A stretch of 64,000 nt of DNA from Pelomonas sp. Root1217 (GTDB taxonomy: Bacteria; Pseudomonadota; Gammaproteobacteria; Burkholderiales; Burkholderiaceae_C). The DNA is taken from contig NZ_LMDC01000001.1 of assembly GCF_001425705.1 (NCBI RefSeq), positions 1,097,814-1,161,813 on the forward strand. Reading direction: 5' to 3'. Shown piece by piece: positions 35,799-44,012 of this stretch (positions within the stretch are counted from its first letter, which is position 1; each line of letters starts with the position of its first letter). A model generated the notes under the pieces. The model ran no database searches, was not told the DNA's origin, and saw only the letters and a program-made list of their open reading frames with translations. The translations under genes and the position numbers were made by a program.

Positions 35799-35935
35799 GG
35801 CAACTCCTGTTGAATTGATGTCAAGGCGAGGGGGTGTCGTGCCTTCCCCAGCGGATGCCGCGGAACCGGCTTTGCCGGGCTGCTGGCATCGCCCCCTTGA
35901 GGGGCCGGCGAAGCCGGTAGGGGGTGGGCTGTCCC
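35799..35935. other. nrtB-nrtC spacer with GC-rich hairpins
   Basis: 137 bp, non-coding. It contains CCGGC-GAA-GCCGG set within CCCCCT...AGGGGG (about 35890-35930) and a related ACCGGC...GCCGG stretch near 35870. This looks like a dispersed intergenic repeat type and may tune the nrtC level relative to nrtAB. Confidence 0.45.
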
Positions 35936-36835
35936 TCAGTCCTCGAAGGTGAAGTGCTTGGCAAGGGACATCAGGAACCATTCGAGCAACAGCCCGACGG
36001 TGCCGATGACGAAGATGGCGATGATGATGTGGGCGACGTTGAGGTTGTTCCACTCGTCCCAGACCCAGAAGCCGATGCCGACGCCGCCGGTCAGCATTTC
36101 GGCCGCGACGATGACCAGCCAGGCCGTGCCCACAGACAGGCGCACGCCGGTCAGCACATAGGGCAGCACCGCGGGCAGCAGGATGCGCGTGATGACCTTC
36201 CACTCGCTCAGGCGCAACACACGGGCGACGTTGAGATAGTCGGTCGGTACGCGCTGCACCCCGACGGCAGTGTTCACGACCATGGGCCAGATCGAGCAGA
36301 TGAAGATGGTCCAGATCGCGGCCGGATTCGCGCTCTTGAACACCAGCAGGCCGATGGGCAGCCAGGCCAGCGGCGACACCGGCTTGAGCAGCGCGATCAG
36401 CGGCGACACCATGCGGTTGGCAAACTCGAAGCGGCCGATGATGAAGCCCAGCGGAATGCCCACCAGCGCCGCCAGGCCGAAGCCCATGCCGACGCGCCCG
36501 AGCGAGTTCAGGATGTTCCAGCCTATGCCCTGGTCGTTCGGGCCGTTGCTGTAGAACGGGTCGGCGAACAACTTGACGGCCGCGTCGAAGGTGGCGGCCG
36601 GCGTGGGGAAGGCCCCTCCCTTCATCGTCGCGATGCCCCACAGGCCGATGAGCACGCCCATGCCCAGCACCGGTGGCAGCACGCGCATCATCAGCGCGCG
36701 CCAGTCGAAGGCATCGCGCTTGGGCTTGGTAACCTTGGGCGCTTCGGTCGCGGGCGTGGTCGGGCGGCTGACGCTGACCGGCGCGGTGGTGGGGGCGGCG
36801 CTGTCGCCAGGCGAATGGAAGACTGCGGAGACCAT
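35936..36835 (-). CDS. nrtB: Nitrate ABC transporter permease
   Basis: A 299-residue inner-membrane permease of the BPD_transp_1 family. A cytoplasmic Pro/Thr-rich N-terminus (about 1-50) precedes six predicted helices, e.g. VLPPVLGMGVLIGLWGIA, RVGMGFGLAALVGIPLGFI and IIIAIFVIGTVGLLLEWF. The EAA-type coupling loop is near YLNVARVLRLSEWKVITRIL (about 215-235). The ATG is 2 bp after the nrtA stop. NrtB-type proteins import nitrate (or nitrite/cyanate) with NrtA and the ATPase. Nitrate rather than sulfonate is supported by the NrtA-type binding protein, the ANTAR leader and the distant nas genes. Confidence 0.9.
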   Translation of the reverse strand: MVSAVFHSPGDSAAPTTAPVSVSRPTTPATEAPKVTKPKRDAFDWRALMMRVLPPVLGMGVLIGLWGIATMKGGAFPTPAATFDAAVKLFADPFYSNGPNDQGIGWNILNSLGRVGMGFGLAALVGIPLGFIIGRFEFANRMVSPLIALLKPVSPLAWLPIGLLVFKSANPAAIWTIFICSIWPMVVNTAVGVQRVPTDYLNVARVLRLSEWKVITRILLPAVLPYVLTGVRLSVGTAWLVIVAAEMLTGGVGIGFWVWDEWNNLNVAHIIIAIFVIGTVGLLLEWFLMSLAKHFTFED

Positions 36836-36837
36836 GA

Positions 36838-38085
36838 TTAAGCCTTGATCTTGAAGCCGTCGGCGTACTTCGCCGGATCCTTGCCATCCCAGACAACGCC
36901 GTCGATCAGCTTGCTGGTGCGGAAGTCACTCTTGGGCACACTGATGCCCATGGCGCTGGCTACCTGCTTGTAGAGCGCTGTCTGGTTGATCTGCTTGGCC
37001 ACGGCCAGGTAGTCGGGGTGAGACTTGAGCAGGCCCCAGCGCTTGTGCTGGGTCAGGAACCACATGCCGTCCGACAGGTACGGGTAGTTCACCGCGCCGT
37101 CGTTGAAGAACTTCATGTGGTTGGGGTCGTCCCACGTCTTCCCCAGGCCGTTCTGGTAGCGGCCCAGGATGCGCTGGTTGATCGCGTCGACACCGGTGTT
37201 GATGTAGGCCTTTTGCGCCACCGTCTCGGCCATCTTGAGCTTGTTGGACAGGCTGGCGTCGATCCAGCGGCTGGCCTCCAGCACGGCCATCATGACGGCG
37301 CGGGTGGTGTTGGGGTACTTCTGCACGAACTCGGCGGTCGTGCCCAGCACCTTCTCGGGGTGGTCCTTCCAGATGTCCTGGGTGGTGTTGGCCGTGATGC
37401 CGATGCCGTCCATGATGGCGCGGTGATTCCAGGGCTCGCCGACGCAGAAGCCGTCCATGTTGCCAACGCGCATGTTGGCCACCATCTGCGGCGGCGGCAC
37501 GGTGATGAGCTTGGCGCCTGACAGCGGGTTGATGCCCGCCGAAGCCAGCCAGTAGTGCATCCACATCGCGTGGGTGCCGGTCGGGAAGGTGCCCGCAAAG
37601 GTGTATTCGCGCGGGTTGGCGGCCATCACCTTGGCCAGCGACGGGCCGTCCACGGCGCCCTTGTCGGCCAGCGCCTTGGACAGCGTGATGGCCTGGCCGT
37701 TGTTGTTCAGGTGCATCAGTACGGCCATGTCCTTCTTCGGTCCGGCCGTGCCCAGATGCACGCCGTAGACCAGGCCGTAAAGCACATGGGCCATGTCCAG
37801 CTCGCCGTTGACGAGCTTGTCGCGCACGCCGGCCCAGGAGGCCTCCTTGGTCGGGATGATCTTGACGCCGTACTTCTTGTCGAAGCCCAGCACCGCGGCC
37901 ATCACGACGGAGGCGCAGTCGGTCAGCGGGATGAAGCCGATGCGCACCTCCTCCTTCTCGGGCTTGTCCGATCCTTGGGCCCAGGCTCCGCCGGCAAGGC
38001 CGAGGGTGGGGAGGGCTGCAGCTGCGGCCAGCAGGCTGCGGCGCTGAAGGTGGGGCGTGGCGTTCGAGTTGTCGCTGGCGGTCAT
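36838..38085 (-). CDS. nrtA: Nitrate ABC transporter substrate-binding protein (Tat-exported)
   Basis: A 415-residue NrtA/CmpA-family protein. A twin-arginine signal (QRRSLLAAAAALPTLGLAGG, cleavage near AWAQ) precedes two lobes: VRIGFIPLTDCASVVMA, AGTFPTGTHAMWMHYWLA, VPPPQMVANMRVGNMDGFCV and GEPWNHRAIMDG, the pattern of nitrate/bicarbonate binders. The export signal separates it from NasS, the cytosolic NrtA-like partner of NasT, of which no copy is seen here. AGGAG sets the start. It heads the nrtABC operon, behind a sigma-54 promoter and tandem ANTAR-type hairpins. Confidence 0.93.
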   Translation of the reverse strand: MTASDNSNATPHLQRRSLLAAAAALPTLGLAGGAWAQGSDKPEKEEVRIGFIPLTDCASVVMAAVLGFDKKYGVKIIPTKEASWAGVRDKLVNGELDMAHVLYGLVYGVHLGTAGPKKDMAVLMHLNNNGQAITLSKALADKGAVDGPSLAKVMAANPREYTFAGTFPTGTHAMWMHYWLASAGINPLSGAKLITVPPPQMVANMRVGNMDGFCVGEPWNHRAIMDGIGITANTTQDIWKDHPEKVLGTTAEFVQKYPNTTRAVMMAVLEASRWIDASLSNKLKMAETVAQKAYINTGVDAINQRILGRYQNGLGKTWDDPNHMKFFNDGAVNYPYLSDGMWFLTQHKRWGLLKSHPDYLAVAKQINQTALYKQVASAMGISVPKSDFRTSKLIDGVVWDGKDPAKYADGFKIKA

Positions 38086-38131
38086 CACGGGCTCCTGTTC
38101 ATGCAAGGCGCAACGCCGTGCGACCACGCAT

Positions 38132-38160
38132 CGCCCGCACTGCGGCGAGCAGTGCGAGCG
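38132..38160 (-). terminator. Terminator-like stem in the nrtA leader
   Basis: A 12-bp stem with one GU pair (38149-38160 with 38132-38143) closes the 5-nt loop UCGCC. It lies between the tandem hexaloop hairpins and the nrtA start. There is no U-tract after it, so it may be a Rho-assisted or pausing element, or the stem resolved by antitermination. Confidence 0.5.
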
Positions 38161-38194
38161 ACAAAGGAGAGGTCGGACGCCGTTGTCCCGAAGT

Positions 38195-38248
38195 GCCGGC
38201 CGATTCATCAGCCGGCCGGCCCGAGAGGCCTGCGCCATTGCAGGCCTC
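38195..38248 (-). promoter_or_regulatory. Tandem ANTAR-type hexaloop hairpins at the 5' end of nrtA mRNA
   Basis: Hairpin 1 (38248 to 38225) has a perfect 9-bp stem and the loop AAUGGC (A1, G4 as in ANTAR targets). After 8 nt, hairpin 2 (38216 to 38195) has an 8-bp stem with one GU and the loop AUGAAU (A1 kept, G at 3 not 4). Hairpin 1 begins 1 nt after the start predicted from the sigma-54 element. The NasT-like gene is immediately upstream. Confidence 0.8.
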
Positions 38249-38260
38249 GCTTCAGTTAAC

Positions 38261-38275
38261 GCAGGTTGCGTGCCA
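38261..38275 (-). promoter_or_regulatory. Sigma-54 promoter of nrtABC
   Basis: The minus strand reads TGGCACGCAACCTGC: perfect -24 box, GG and GC 10 nt apart, one mismatch (CTGC for TTGC). Predicted start near 38249. Confidence 0.82.
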
Positions 38276-38304
38276 GCTCTTCAGAAGGCTCGGCAAGGCC
38301 GGTT

Positions 38305-38321
38305 TGCACGTGCTTGGCGCA
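38305..38321. promoter_or_regulatory. NtrC-like site upstream of nrtA
   Basis: TGCACG-N5-GGCGCA (minus strand TGCGCC-N5-CGTGCA) matches 10 of 12 positions of the NtrC dyad and centres about 64 bp upstream of the predicted nrtA start. Confidence 0.55.
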
Positions 38322-38395
38322 CGGCTGGGGCTGCAGCGGGCGGTTTGCGCCGCGCCGGTGCGTCTTTCGGAAACGCGTCCTGGTGCGTCGCGCCC

Positions 38396-39016
38396 TCAGC
38401 GTGTGCGCAGCAGCTGGTCTGCATCAATCAGGCGCATGGCCACCGAGGCCAGCGTTTGACCACCATCCATTGCCAGCTGGCGCAGACGCTGGAAGGCGGC
38501 TTCCTCGTCCAGCCCCTGTTCGCGCATCAGGATGCCGCGCGCCTTCTCGACGAGCTTGCGCTCGGCGAGCTGGGTCTGGGTCTGGCGCAGGTCGCGCTGC
38601 AGGGTCTGGTCGTGCTCGAAGCGGGCCAGGGCAAGCTGCAGCAGCGCGCCCAGGCGCTGCGGCGGCAGGCCGGCGAGCTGCAGCGTGCTGATGCCGGCCT
38701 GGAGGGCGGCGCGCATCTGCTCGGGCCCCATCTGCTCGGCGAACAGCAGCACCGGGCGAGGCTGGCGCTGCAGGGCTTCGCCCAACTGGGCCAGCAGCTC
38801 GGACGTGGGCTGCTCGCAGTCGATCAGCAGCAGCTCGGGCGCCAGCCGGTCCAGCGCCGTTGGCAGGGCGCCGGGCTGGGCGACGAGGTCGATGACGTCG
38901 ACCAGTTGGCAGCGCAGCCGGATCAGCTCCAGGCGGATGACGGGGCTGCGGCGCTGGCCGGCGTCGGCCATCAGCACGCGCAGGCCGGGGAGGGAGAACG
39001 GCTGGGGCGTATTCAT
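38396..39016 (-). CDS. nasT: NasT-like ANTAR antitermination regulator
   Basis: A 206-residue protein: an N-terminal receiver-like fold (RVLMADAGQRRSPVI, ELLLIDCEQPTSELL, VLLFAEQMGPEQM) and a C-terminal ANTAR domain (LAERKLVEKARGILMREQG, LDEEAAFQRLRQLAMDGGQ). NasT binds tandem hexaloop hairpins in nas leaders and prevents early termination; NasS normally restrains it when nitrate is absent. Here the first hairpin of the nrtA leader lies about 150 bp downstream. No cytosolic NasS gene is in the window. It starts 31 bp after the TRAP large-permease stop on the same strand, without a clear SD. Confidence 0.87.
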   Translation of the reverse strand: MNTPQPFSLPGLRVLMADAGQRRSPVIRLELIRLRCQLVDVIDLVAQPGALPTALDRLAPELLLIDCEQPTSELLAQLGEALQRQPRPVLLFAEQMGPEQMRAALQAGISTLQLAGLPPQRLGALLQLALARFEHDQTLQRDLRQTQTQLAERKLVEKARGILMREQGLDEEAAFQRLRQLAMDGGQTLASVAMRLIDADQLLRTR

Positions 39017-39047
39017 GCCCCAGGGCAGTGCAACTACCGTGCCGGGC

Positions 39048-40328
39048 TCACTTCATCAGCAGATGAGGCAGCCACAGCGACAGTGCCGGCCAATAGGTCA
39101 CCACCACCAGGAAGCCCAGCATCGTCAGCAGCCACGGCATGACGGCCACGGTCAGTTCGCTGATCCCCATTTTGGTGATACCGGAGGCCACGTAGAGGTT
39201 CAGGCCGACCGGCGGGTGGCACATGCCGACCTCCATGTTGACGACGATCAGGATGCCGAAGTGGATGGGGTCGATGCCCAGCTTCATCGCCACCGGGAAC
39301 AGGATGGGCGCCAGGATCAGGATGATCGAGCTCGGTTCCATCACATTGCCGGCGAGCAGCAGCAGGATGTTGACCACCAGCAGGAAGGCGATGGGGCCGA
39401 AGCCCTGGCCGATCATCCAGTCCGCCATGGCCTGCGGAACGCCCTCGCTCGTCATCAGGAAGCTGAAGAGCACCGCGTTGGTGATGATGTAGAGCAGCAT
39501 CGCGCTCATGCTGGCCGAGTCCAGCAGCACCTTGGGCAGGCGCTTGAGCGGCAGGTCCTTGTAGACGAAGACCGAGATGATGAAGGCGTAGACCGCCGCC
39601 ATCGCCGCCGCTTCGGTGGGTGTGAACATGCCGCTGTAGATGCCGCCCATGACGACGACGATCAGCAGCAGGCCCCAGACGCTGTCCTTGAAGGCCTGCC
39701 AGCGCTCCCGACCCGTGGCCTTGGCCAGGCGCGGGTAGTTGTTCTTGCGGGCGATGTTCCAGGTGGTGAAGCCCAGCAGGATGGCCAGGATCAGGCCCGG
39801 CACGATGCCGGCGATGAACATGGCGCCCACCGAGACGTTGGTGGACACCGAATACATCACCATCGCGATCGACGGTGGGATCAGGATGCCCAGCGAGCCG
39901 GAGGTCGTCAGGATGCCGGCACCGAACTTGTTCGGGAAACCCTGCTTGACCATGGCCGGCAGGATGACCGAACCGATGGCAACGACAGTGGCCGGCGACG
40001 ATCCCGACACCGCGGCGAACAGCGCACAGGCCATCACGCCCGCCAGGCCCAGGCCGCCGTGCCAGTGGCCGACCATGCTGGAGGCGAAGCGGATCATGCG
40101 CCGCGCCACGCCGCCATGGGTCAGGAAGCTGCCGGCCAGGATGAAGAAGGGGATCGCCATGATCTCGAACTTCTCGATGCCGGTGAACAGCTTCAGCGCC
40201 ACGCTCTGGATGGGCACATCCGTCATCGTGAACAGGAAGGTCAGCACCGTCAGGCCCAGCGAGATGCTGATCGGCATGCCGGTCAGCATCAGCACGATGA
40301 GCAGCACAAAGATGATCGCGGCGTTCAT
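39048..40328 (-). CDS. dctM: TRAP transporter large permease (DctM)
   Basis: A 426-residue, about 12-helix permease of the DctM family, the Na+-coupled transport subunit for organic acids. Typical segments: IFVLLIVLMLTGMPISISLGL, FILAGSFLTHGGVARRMIRF, GLGLAGVMACALFAAVSGSSPATV (family signature around the SGSS) and VNMEVGMCHPPVGLNLYV. The start overlaps the dctQ stop. Co-transcribed with dctP and dctQ; a two-component system is divergent from dctP. The substrate is not determined by sequence; C4-dicarboxylates are the default guess. Confidence 0.94.
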   Translation of the reverse strand: MNAAIIFVLLIVLMLTGMPISISLGLTVLTFLFTMTDVPIQSVALKLFTGIEKFEIMAIPFFILAGSFLTHGGVARRMIRFASSMVGHWHGGLGLAGVMACALFAAVSGSSPATVVAIGSVILPAMVKQGFPNKFGAGILTTSGSLGILIPPSIAMVMYSVSTNVSVGAMFIAGIVPGLILAILLGFTTWNIARKNNYPRLAKATGRERWQAFKDSVWGLLLIVVVMGGIYSGMFTPTEAAAMAAVYAFIISVFVYKDLPLKRLPKVLLDSASMSAMLLYIITNAVLFSFLMTSEGVPQAMADWMIGQGFGPIAFLLVVNILLLLAGNVMEPSSIILILAPILFPVAMKLGIDPIHFGILIVVNMEVGMCHPPVGLNLYVASGITKMGISELTVAVMPWLLTMLGFLVVVTYWPALSLWLPHLLMK

Positions 40329-40879
40329 GCGGGCTTCCCTTCTTCTTCGATGCCTTCGACATGGCCATGGTCGTGGTGGGGCAGTTCACCGGTCTTCAGG
40401 AAACTCCACGCCACCTGCAGAAAGCGATAGCACATCAGGCTGGAGCCCAGGGGCACACACAGGTAGACCCACCACATCGGCACTTCGAGGTCGACCGAGG
40501 TCTGGTCGGTCTCGGACATATGCCAGACGAAGTTGGCGCCCAGCGTCGCCACCGTGCCCGTGAACACCGCGCCGGCCAGCAGGCCGAAGACGACAAGGGC
40601 GCGGAAGGGCTTGCCATGCAGCTTGCGCAGGATCACGTCCACACCCACGTGGATGCCGGTGCGCACGCCGTAGGCAGCGCCGAACTTGGCCATCCAGACG
40701 AACATGAAGATGCACAGCTCCTGCGCCCAGGACAGGTTGATCTGCACCGTGTAGTCCTGGATGTAGGGGATGCCCGAAACGAAGCGGTGCACGACGGCGA
40801 TGAAGATCACCAGCGTGGCGGCGCCGATGAGGAAGGCGATGAGCCACTCCTCGAGGTGGTTCAGCACTCGATTGATCAT
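40325..40879 (-). CDS. dctQ: TRAP transporter small permease (DctQ)
   Basis: A 184-residue, four-helix small permease: LIAFLIGAATLVIFIAVVHR, LCIFMFVWMAKFGAAYGVR, ALVVFGLLAGAVFTGTVATLG and YLCVPLGSSLMCYRFLQVAW. The WAQELCIFMFVW segment is characteristic of DctQ. The C-terminus is His/Asp/Glu-rich (LPHHDHGHVEGIEEEGK). It links DctP and DctM. It starts 77 bp after the dctP stop and overlaps dctM by 4 bp. Confidence 0.92.
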   Translation of the reverse strand: MINRVLNHLEEWLIAFLIGAATLVIFIAVVHRFVSGIPYIQDYTVQINLSWAQELCIFMFVWMAKFGAAYGVRTGIHVGVDVILRKLHGKPFRALVVFGLLAGAVFTGTVATLGANFVWHMSETDQTSVDLEVPMWWVYLCVPLGSSLMCYRFLQVAWSFLKTGELPHHDHGHVEGIEEEGKPA

Positions 40880-40956
40880 TGGGGTTCCTCAGCGAAAGCG
40901 GCGCACGGGGCGCCGCTGTTCCTCCGGCAGCCGCGGGGGCGCGGCCGGTTTCTTTC

Positions 40957-41967
40957 TTACTTGGGTGCGACGAAGCTCGCCGCCTTGTAGGCCGCCTCGA
41001 CGGTGGCCTTGCCCACGCGCGCTTCCATTTCCTTGTGCACCGGCATCAGCGCCTTCTTCCACTCGGTCGTTTCGGCCGGCGTCGGCGTGTAGATGGTGGT
41101 CTTGCCGCTGGCCTTGATGCCTTCCAGTGCGCGGCCGTTCTCGGTGCTGGCGATGGCGTTGGCGTAGGTGGTGGATTCCTTGATGGCCGCTTCCAGCTGC
41201 GTGCGGATGTCTGCCGGCAAGCCGTCCCAGAACTTCTTGTTGACGATGACCGCATAGGCCAGGTGGCCGTGGTTGGACAGCGTCATGTGCTTTTGCACTT
41301 CGAAGATCTTCTGCGTGTAGAAGTTGCTGGGCACGCCCTCGGTGCCGTCGACGACGCCCGACTGCAGCGCCTGGTACAGCTCCGAGAAGGCCATCACCTG
41401 TGGGATTGCCCCCAGGGCGCGCATCTGGGCGTCCAGCACCTTGCTGGACTGGATGCGCATCTTCATGCCCTTGAAATCCGCCACGTTGTGCAGCGGCTTG
41501 TTGGCGCTCATGATGTGAAAGCCGTTGTCCCAGTAGGCCAGGCCCTTGATGCCCTTGGGTTCCAGCTTCTTGAAGAGATCGGCGCCGAGCTGCCCGTCGG
41601 TCACGGCGCGGAAGGCGTCGGTGTCCTTGAACAGGTAGGGCAGGTCGAAGACCTCGAACTCCTTCACGCCCAGCGGGCCGAACTTGGCCAGCGACGGTGC
41701 CAGCATCTGCACCGAGCCCAGCTGCAGGGCTTCAAGCTCTTCCTTGTCCTTGTAAAGCTGGCTGTTCGGGTAGAGCTCCACCTTCACCTTGCCGCCGGTC
41801 TTTTGCTCGGCCAGCTCCTTGAAGCGCTGGGCGCCCTTGCCCTTGGGCGTGTCGGGCGCCACGACGTGGCTGAACTTGATGACGATGGGGGCCTGGGCGA
41901 AGGCCGCCGTGGGCAGGCTGAAAGGCAGGGCCAGGGCGGCGGCGAGTGCGAGACGGCGCAGGATCAT
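40957..41967 (-). CDS. dctP: TRAP transporter periplasmic binding protein (DctP)
   Basis: A 336-residue solute-binding protein with a Sec signal (RLALAAALALPFSLPTAAFA). The mature start PIVIKFSHVVAPDTPKGKGA is the DctP/DctP-like N-terminus; the conserved ligand Arg is expected in FKGMKMRIQSSKVLDAQ near 170. Later ALQSGVVDGTEGVPSNFY is the usual ligand-site helix. CGGAGA precedes the ATG. First gene of the TRAP operon; divergent from its sensor kinase, with a 14-bp palindrome in between. Dicarboxylate binding is inferred from family. Confidence 0.94.
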   Translation of the reverse strand: MILRRLALAAALALPFSLPTAAFAQAPIVIKFSHVVAPDTPKGKGAQRFKELAEQKTGGKVKVELYPNSQLYKDKEELEALQLGSVQMLAPSLAKFGPLGVKEFEVFDLPYLFKDTDAFRAVTDGQLGADLFKKLEPKGIKGLAYWDNGFHIMSANKPLHNVADFKGMKMRIQSSKVLDAQMRALGAIPQVMAFSELYQALQSGVVDGTEGVPSNFYTQKIFEVQKHMTLSNHGHLAYAVIVNKKFWDGLPADIRTQLEAAIKESTTYANAIASTENGRALEGIKASGKTTIYTPTPAETTEWKKALMPVHKEMEARVGKATVEAAYKAASFVAPK

Positions 41968-42036
41968 GATTTGTCTCCGATATTGGAATGAGGGGTCTGG
42001 ACGGCATTCTTCCGAGCCCGGGACCCTGCAGATAGT

Positions 42037-42050
42037 TGTGGAGTTCCACA
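42037..42050. promoter_or_regulatory. Palindromic candidate operator between dctP and its sensor kinase
   Basis: TGTGGAGTTCCACA is a perfect 6-2-6 palindrome, 70 bp upstream of dctP and 37 bp upstream of the kinase gene. Good placement for a binding site of the FixJ-like regulator. Confidence 0.4.
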
Positions 42051-42086
42051 TTTCGCGCGGTCGTCTCTCTTCTTAGACTGCGGGCC

Positions 42087-44012
42087 ATGACGCTGCGCGA
42101 GCTCTTGACCCGAAGCCTGTGGCTGGCACCCCTGGGTTTGTCCCTGGTCTTCGTGGCGGGCGTGCTGGCCTGGGTGCGCGCCAACGAGGCCGAGGAGCAG
42201 GAGCTGCAGCGCCAGACGCTGATTTCCGACGCCCTCAGCACCGAGGCTCAGTTGCGCGACCGCATCGACGAGGAGCAGGCCCATCTGCGCCAGCTCGCTG
42301 CCGGCCTGGCCGGCCAAGTGCCCAGCACCGCGGCGCTGGCGGCCCACCCCGAGGTCAATGCCGGCCTGCGCCGCCTGTGGCTGGCAGTGACCTGGCTGGA
42401 CTCGCGCAGCAACCGCGTGCTGGCCGAGGTGCCCGCCGAGTCCGAGGCCAATCGCTATGAGGACGGCCTGTCCTTGCACCTGACCGCCCGCGTGGCGCCC
42501 GACGGCGTGCTCGTCGTGCGCTACGCGCCGGCCCTGCTGCTCAAGCGCGGCGTGCCCTGGTGGCTGGCGCGCAAATACGACGTGCAACTCGTCGACAGCG
42601 CCGACCAGGTCATCGCCTCCACCACCGAGTCGCCGCTGCGCGCGGCACTGGGCGAGAAGCCGAGCTACCGCGTCGCCCTGACCGGCCCGCTGCGCGCCAG
42701 CCCGCTCACGCAGGCGACGCTGACCGACGCCGCGCTGGAGCTGACGGTGCGCGACCCCGCCGTCAGCGGCACCCGGCCGCTGGCCTGGGTGCTGGTGGCG
42801 GGCTTCCTGCCGCTGATCGCCGTCGCCAGCTGGCTGCTGCGCCGCCAGATGCGCCAGGTGCAGCGGGCCGAGGTGGCCGGCCGCACCGAGGCCGCCTGGC
42901 GCCGCGCGATGGAAGACTCGGCCCTTGTCGCACTGCGCGCCCGCGACTTCGACGGCCGGCTGCTGTACGTCAACCGCACCTTCTGCGACATGGTCGGCCT
43001 GCCCGCCGAGCAGCTCGTCGGCCTGCTGCCGCCCATGCCCTATTGGCCGCCCGATGCACTGGCCGAGGTGGCGGAGCGCAACCGCCGCAACCTCGCTGGC
43101 CAGGCGCCTCGCGAGGGTTACGAGGCGCACTGGCGGCACGCCTCGGGCCGTATGGTCGACGTGATGGTGTTCGAGTCGCCGCTGGTGGACGCCGGTGGCC
43201 GTCAGATCGGCTGGATGGGCAGCATCATCGACATCACCGAGCGAAAGCGCCTTGAAGACCGTGAGCGCCGCCAGGTCGAGACGCTGGCCCACAACGCGCG
43301 GCTGACCATGCTCGGCGAGGTGGCCTCCACGCTGGCCCATGAGCTGAACCAGCCGCTCACGGCAATAGCCAGCTACGGCGCCGGCATCACCAACTCGCTG
43401 GCCAAGCTCGGCGTGCAGGACGAGCTCGTGCTCGGCGCGCTGCAGCGCCTGGGCCAGCAGGCCGCGCATGCCGGTCGCATCGTCGCGCGCATCCGCGAGT
43501 TCCTGACGCGGCGCGAACCTCGCCACGAGCCCTGCGACCTGCATGAGGTCGTCACCGCCGCCATCGAGCTGCTCAAGCGCGACTGCCAGCGCCGCGGCGT
43601 CACGCTGGACGTGAGCCTCGCGCCGGGCGTGCCGGCGGTGCTGGCCGACGCCGTCCTGATCGAGCAAGTGGTCATCAACTTGGTACGCAACGCCGCGGAT
43701 GCGCTGCAGGCGCGCCCGGCCGGGAACGGCGGCCGGCGCATCGCAGTGAGCAGCCGTGTCGTGGGCGACTTCGTGCGCGTCGATGTGCAGGACAACGGCC
43801 CTGGCCTGCAGGGGCGGCGCGTCGAACAGCTGTGCGCGGCCTTCTATTCCACCAAGGCCGACGGCATGGGCATGGGCCTGGCCATCTGCCGCTCCATCAT
43901 CGAGGCTCATCAGGGCGTGCTCGACGCCAGCGAGGCTGCCAATGGCGGCGCGCTGTTCTCGTTCAGCCTGCCGCTGAGCCGCGAAACCCACACGGAGACG
44001 GTCCATGGCTGA
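42087..44012 (+). CDS. DctB-like sensor histidine kinase with PAS domain
   Basis: A 641-residue membrane kinase. TM1 at 10-32 (LWLAPLGLSLVFVAGVLAW), a periplasmic sensor of about 200 residues, TM2 near 228-248 (LAWVLVAGFLPLIAVASWLL), a PAS domain (MEDSALVALRARDFDGRLL ... WMGSIIDITERKRLE), HisKA with TLAHELNQPLTAIASYG (His near 415) and HATPase (INLVRNAADALQA, VQDNGPGL, GMGLAICRSII). HELNQPL is typical of FixL/DctB-type kinases. It overlaps its response regulator by 8 bp and is divergent from dctP, so it probably senses the TRAP substrate. Confidence 0.93.
   Translation: MTLRELLTRSLWLAPLGLSLVFVAGVLAWVRANEAEEQELQRQTLISDALSTEAQLRDRIDEEQAHLRQLAAGLAGQVPSTAALAAHPEVNAGLRRLWLAVTWLDSRSNRVLAEVPAESEANRYEDGLSLHLTARVAPDGVLVVRYAPALLLKRGVPWWLARKYDVQLVDSADQVIASTTESPLRAALGEKPSYRVALTGPLRASPLTQATLTDAALELTVRDPAVSGTRPLAWVLVAGFLPLIAVASWLLRRQMRQVQRAEVAGRTEAAWRRAMEDSALVALRARDFDGRLLYVNRTFCDMVGLPAEQLVGLLPPMPYWPPDALAEVAERNRRNLAGQAPREGYEAHWRHASGRMVDVMVFESPLVDAGGRQIGWMGSIIDITERKRLEDRERRQVETLAHNARLTMLGEVASTLAHELNQPLTAIASYGAGITNSLAKLGVQDELVLGALQRLGQQAAHAGRIVARIREFLTRREPRHEPCDLHEVVTAAIELLKRDCQRRGVTLDVSLAPGVPAVLADAVLIEQVVINLVRNAADALQARPAGNGGRRIAVSSRVVGDFVRVDVQDNGPGLQGRRVEQLCAAFYSTKADGMGMGLAICRSIIEAHQGVLDASEAANGGALFSFSLPLSRETHTETVHG

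Noticed and set aside
35799..36896. Upstream extension of the nrtC frame across nrtB
   Set aside because: It is an out-of-frame shadow of nrtB; nrtC has its own AGGAG and start at 35798.
38396..39016. Treating nrtA as the NasS partner of NasT
   Set aside because: The NrtA-like protein at 36838-38085 has a clear twin-arginine export signal and is followed by permease and ATPase genes, so it is a transporter component, whereas NasS is cytosolic.
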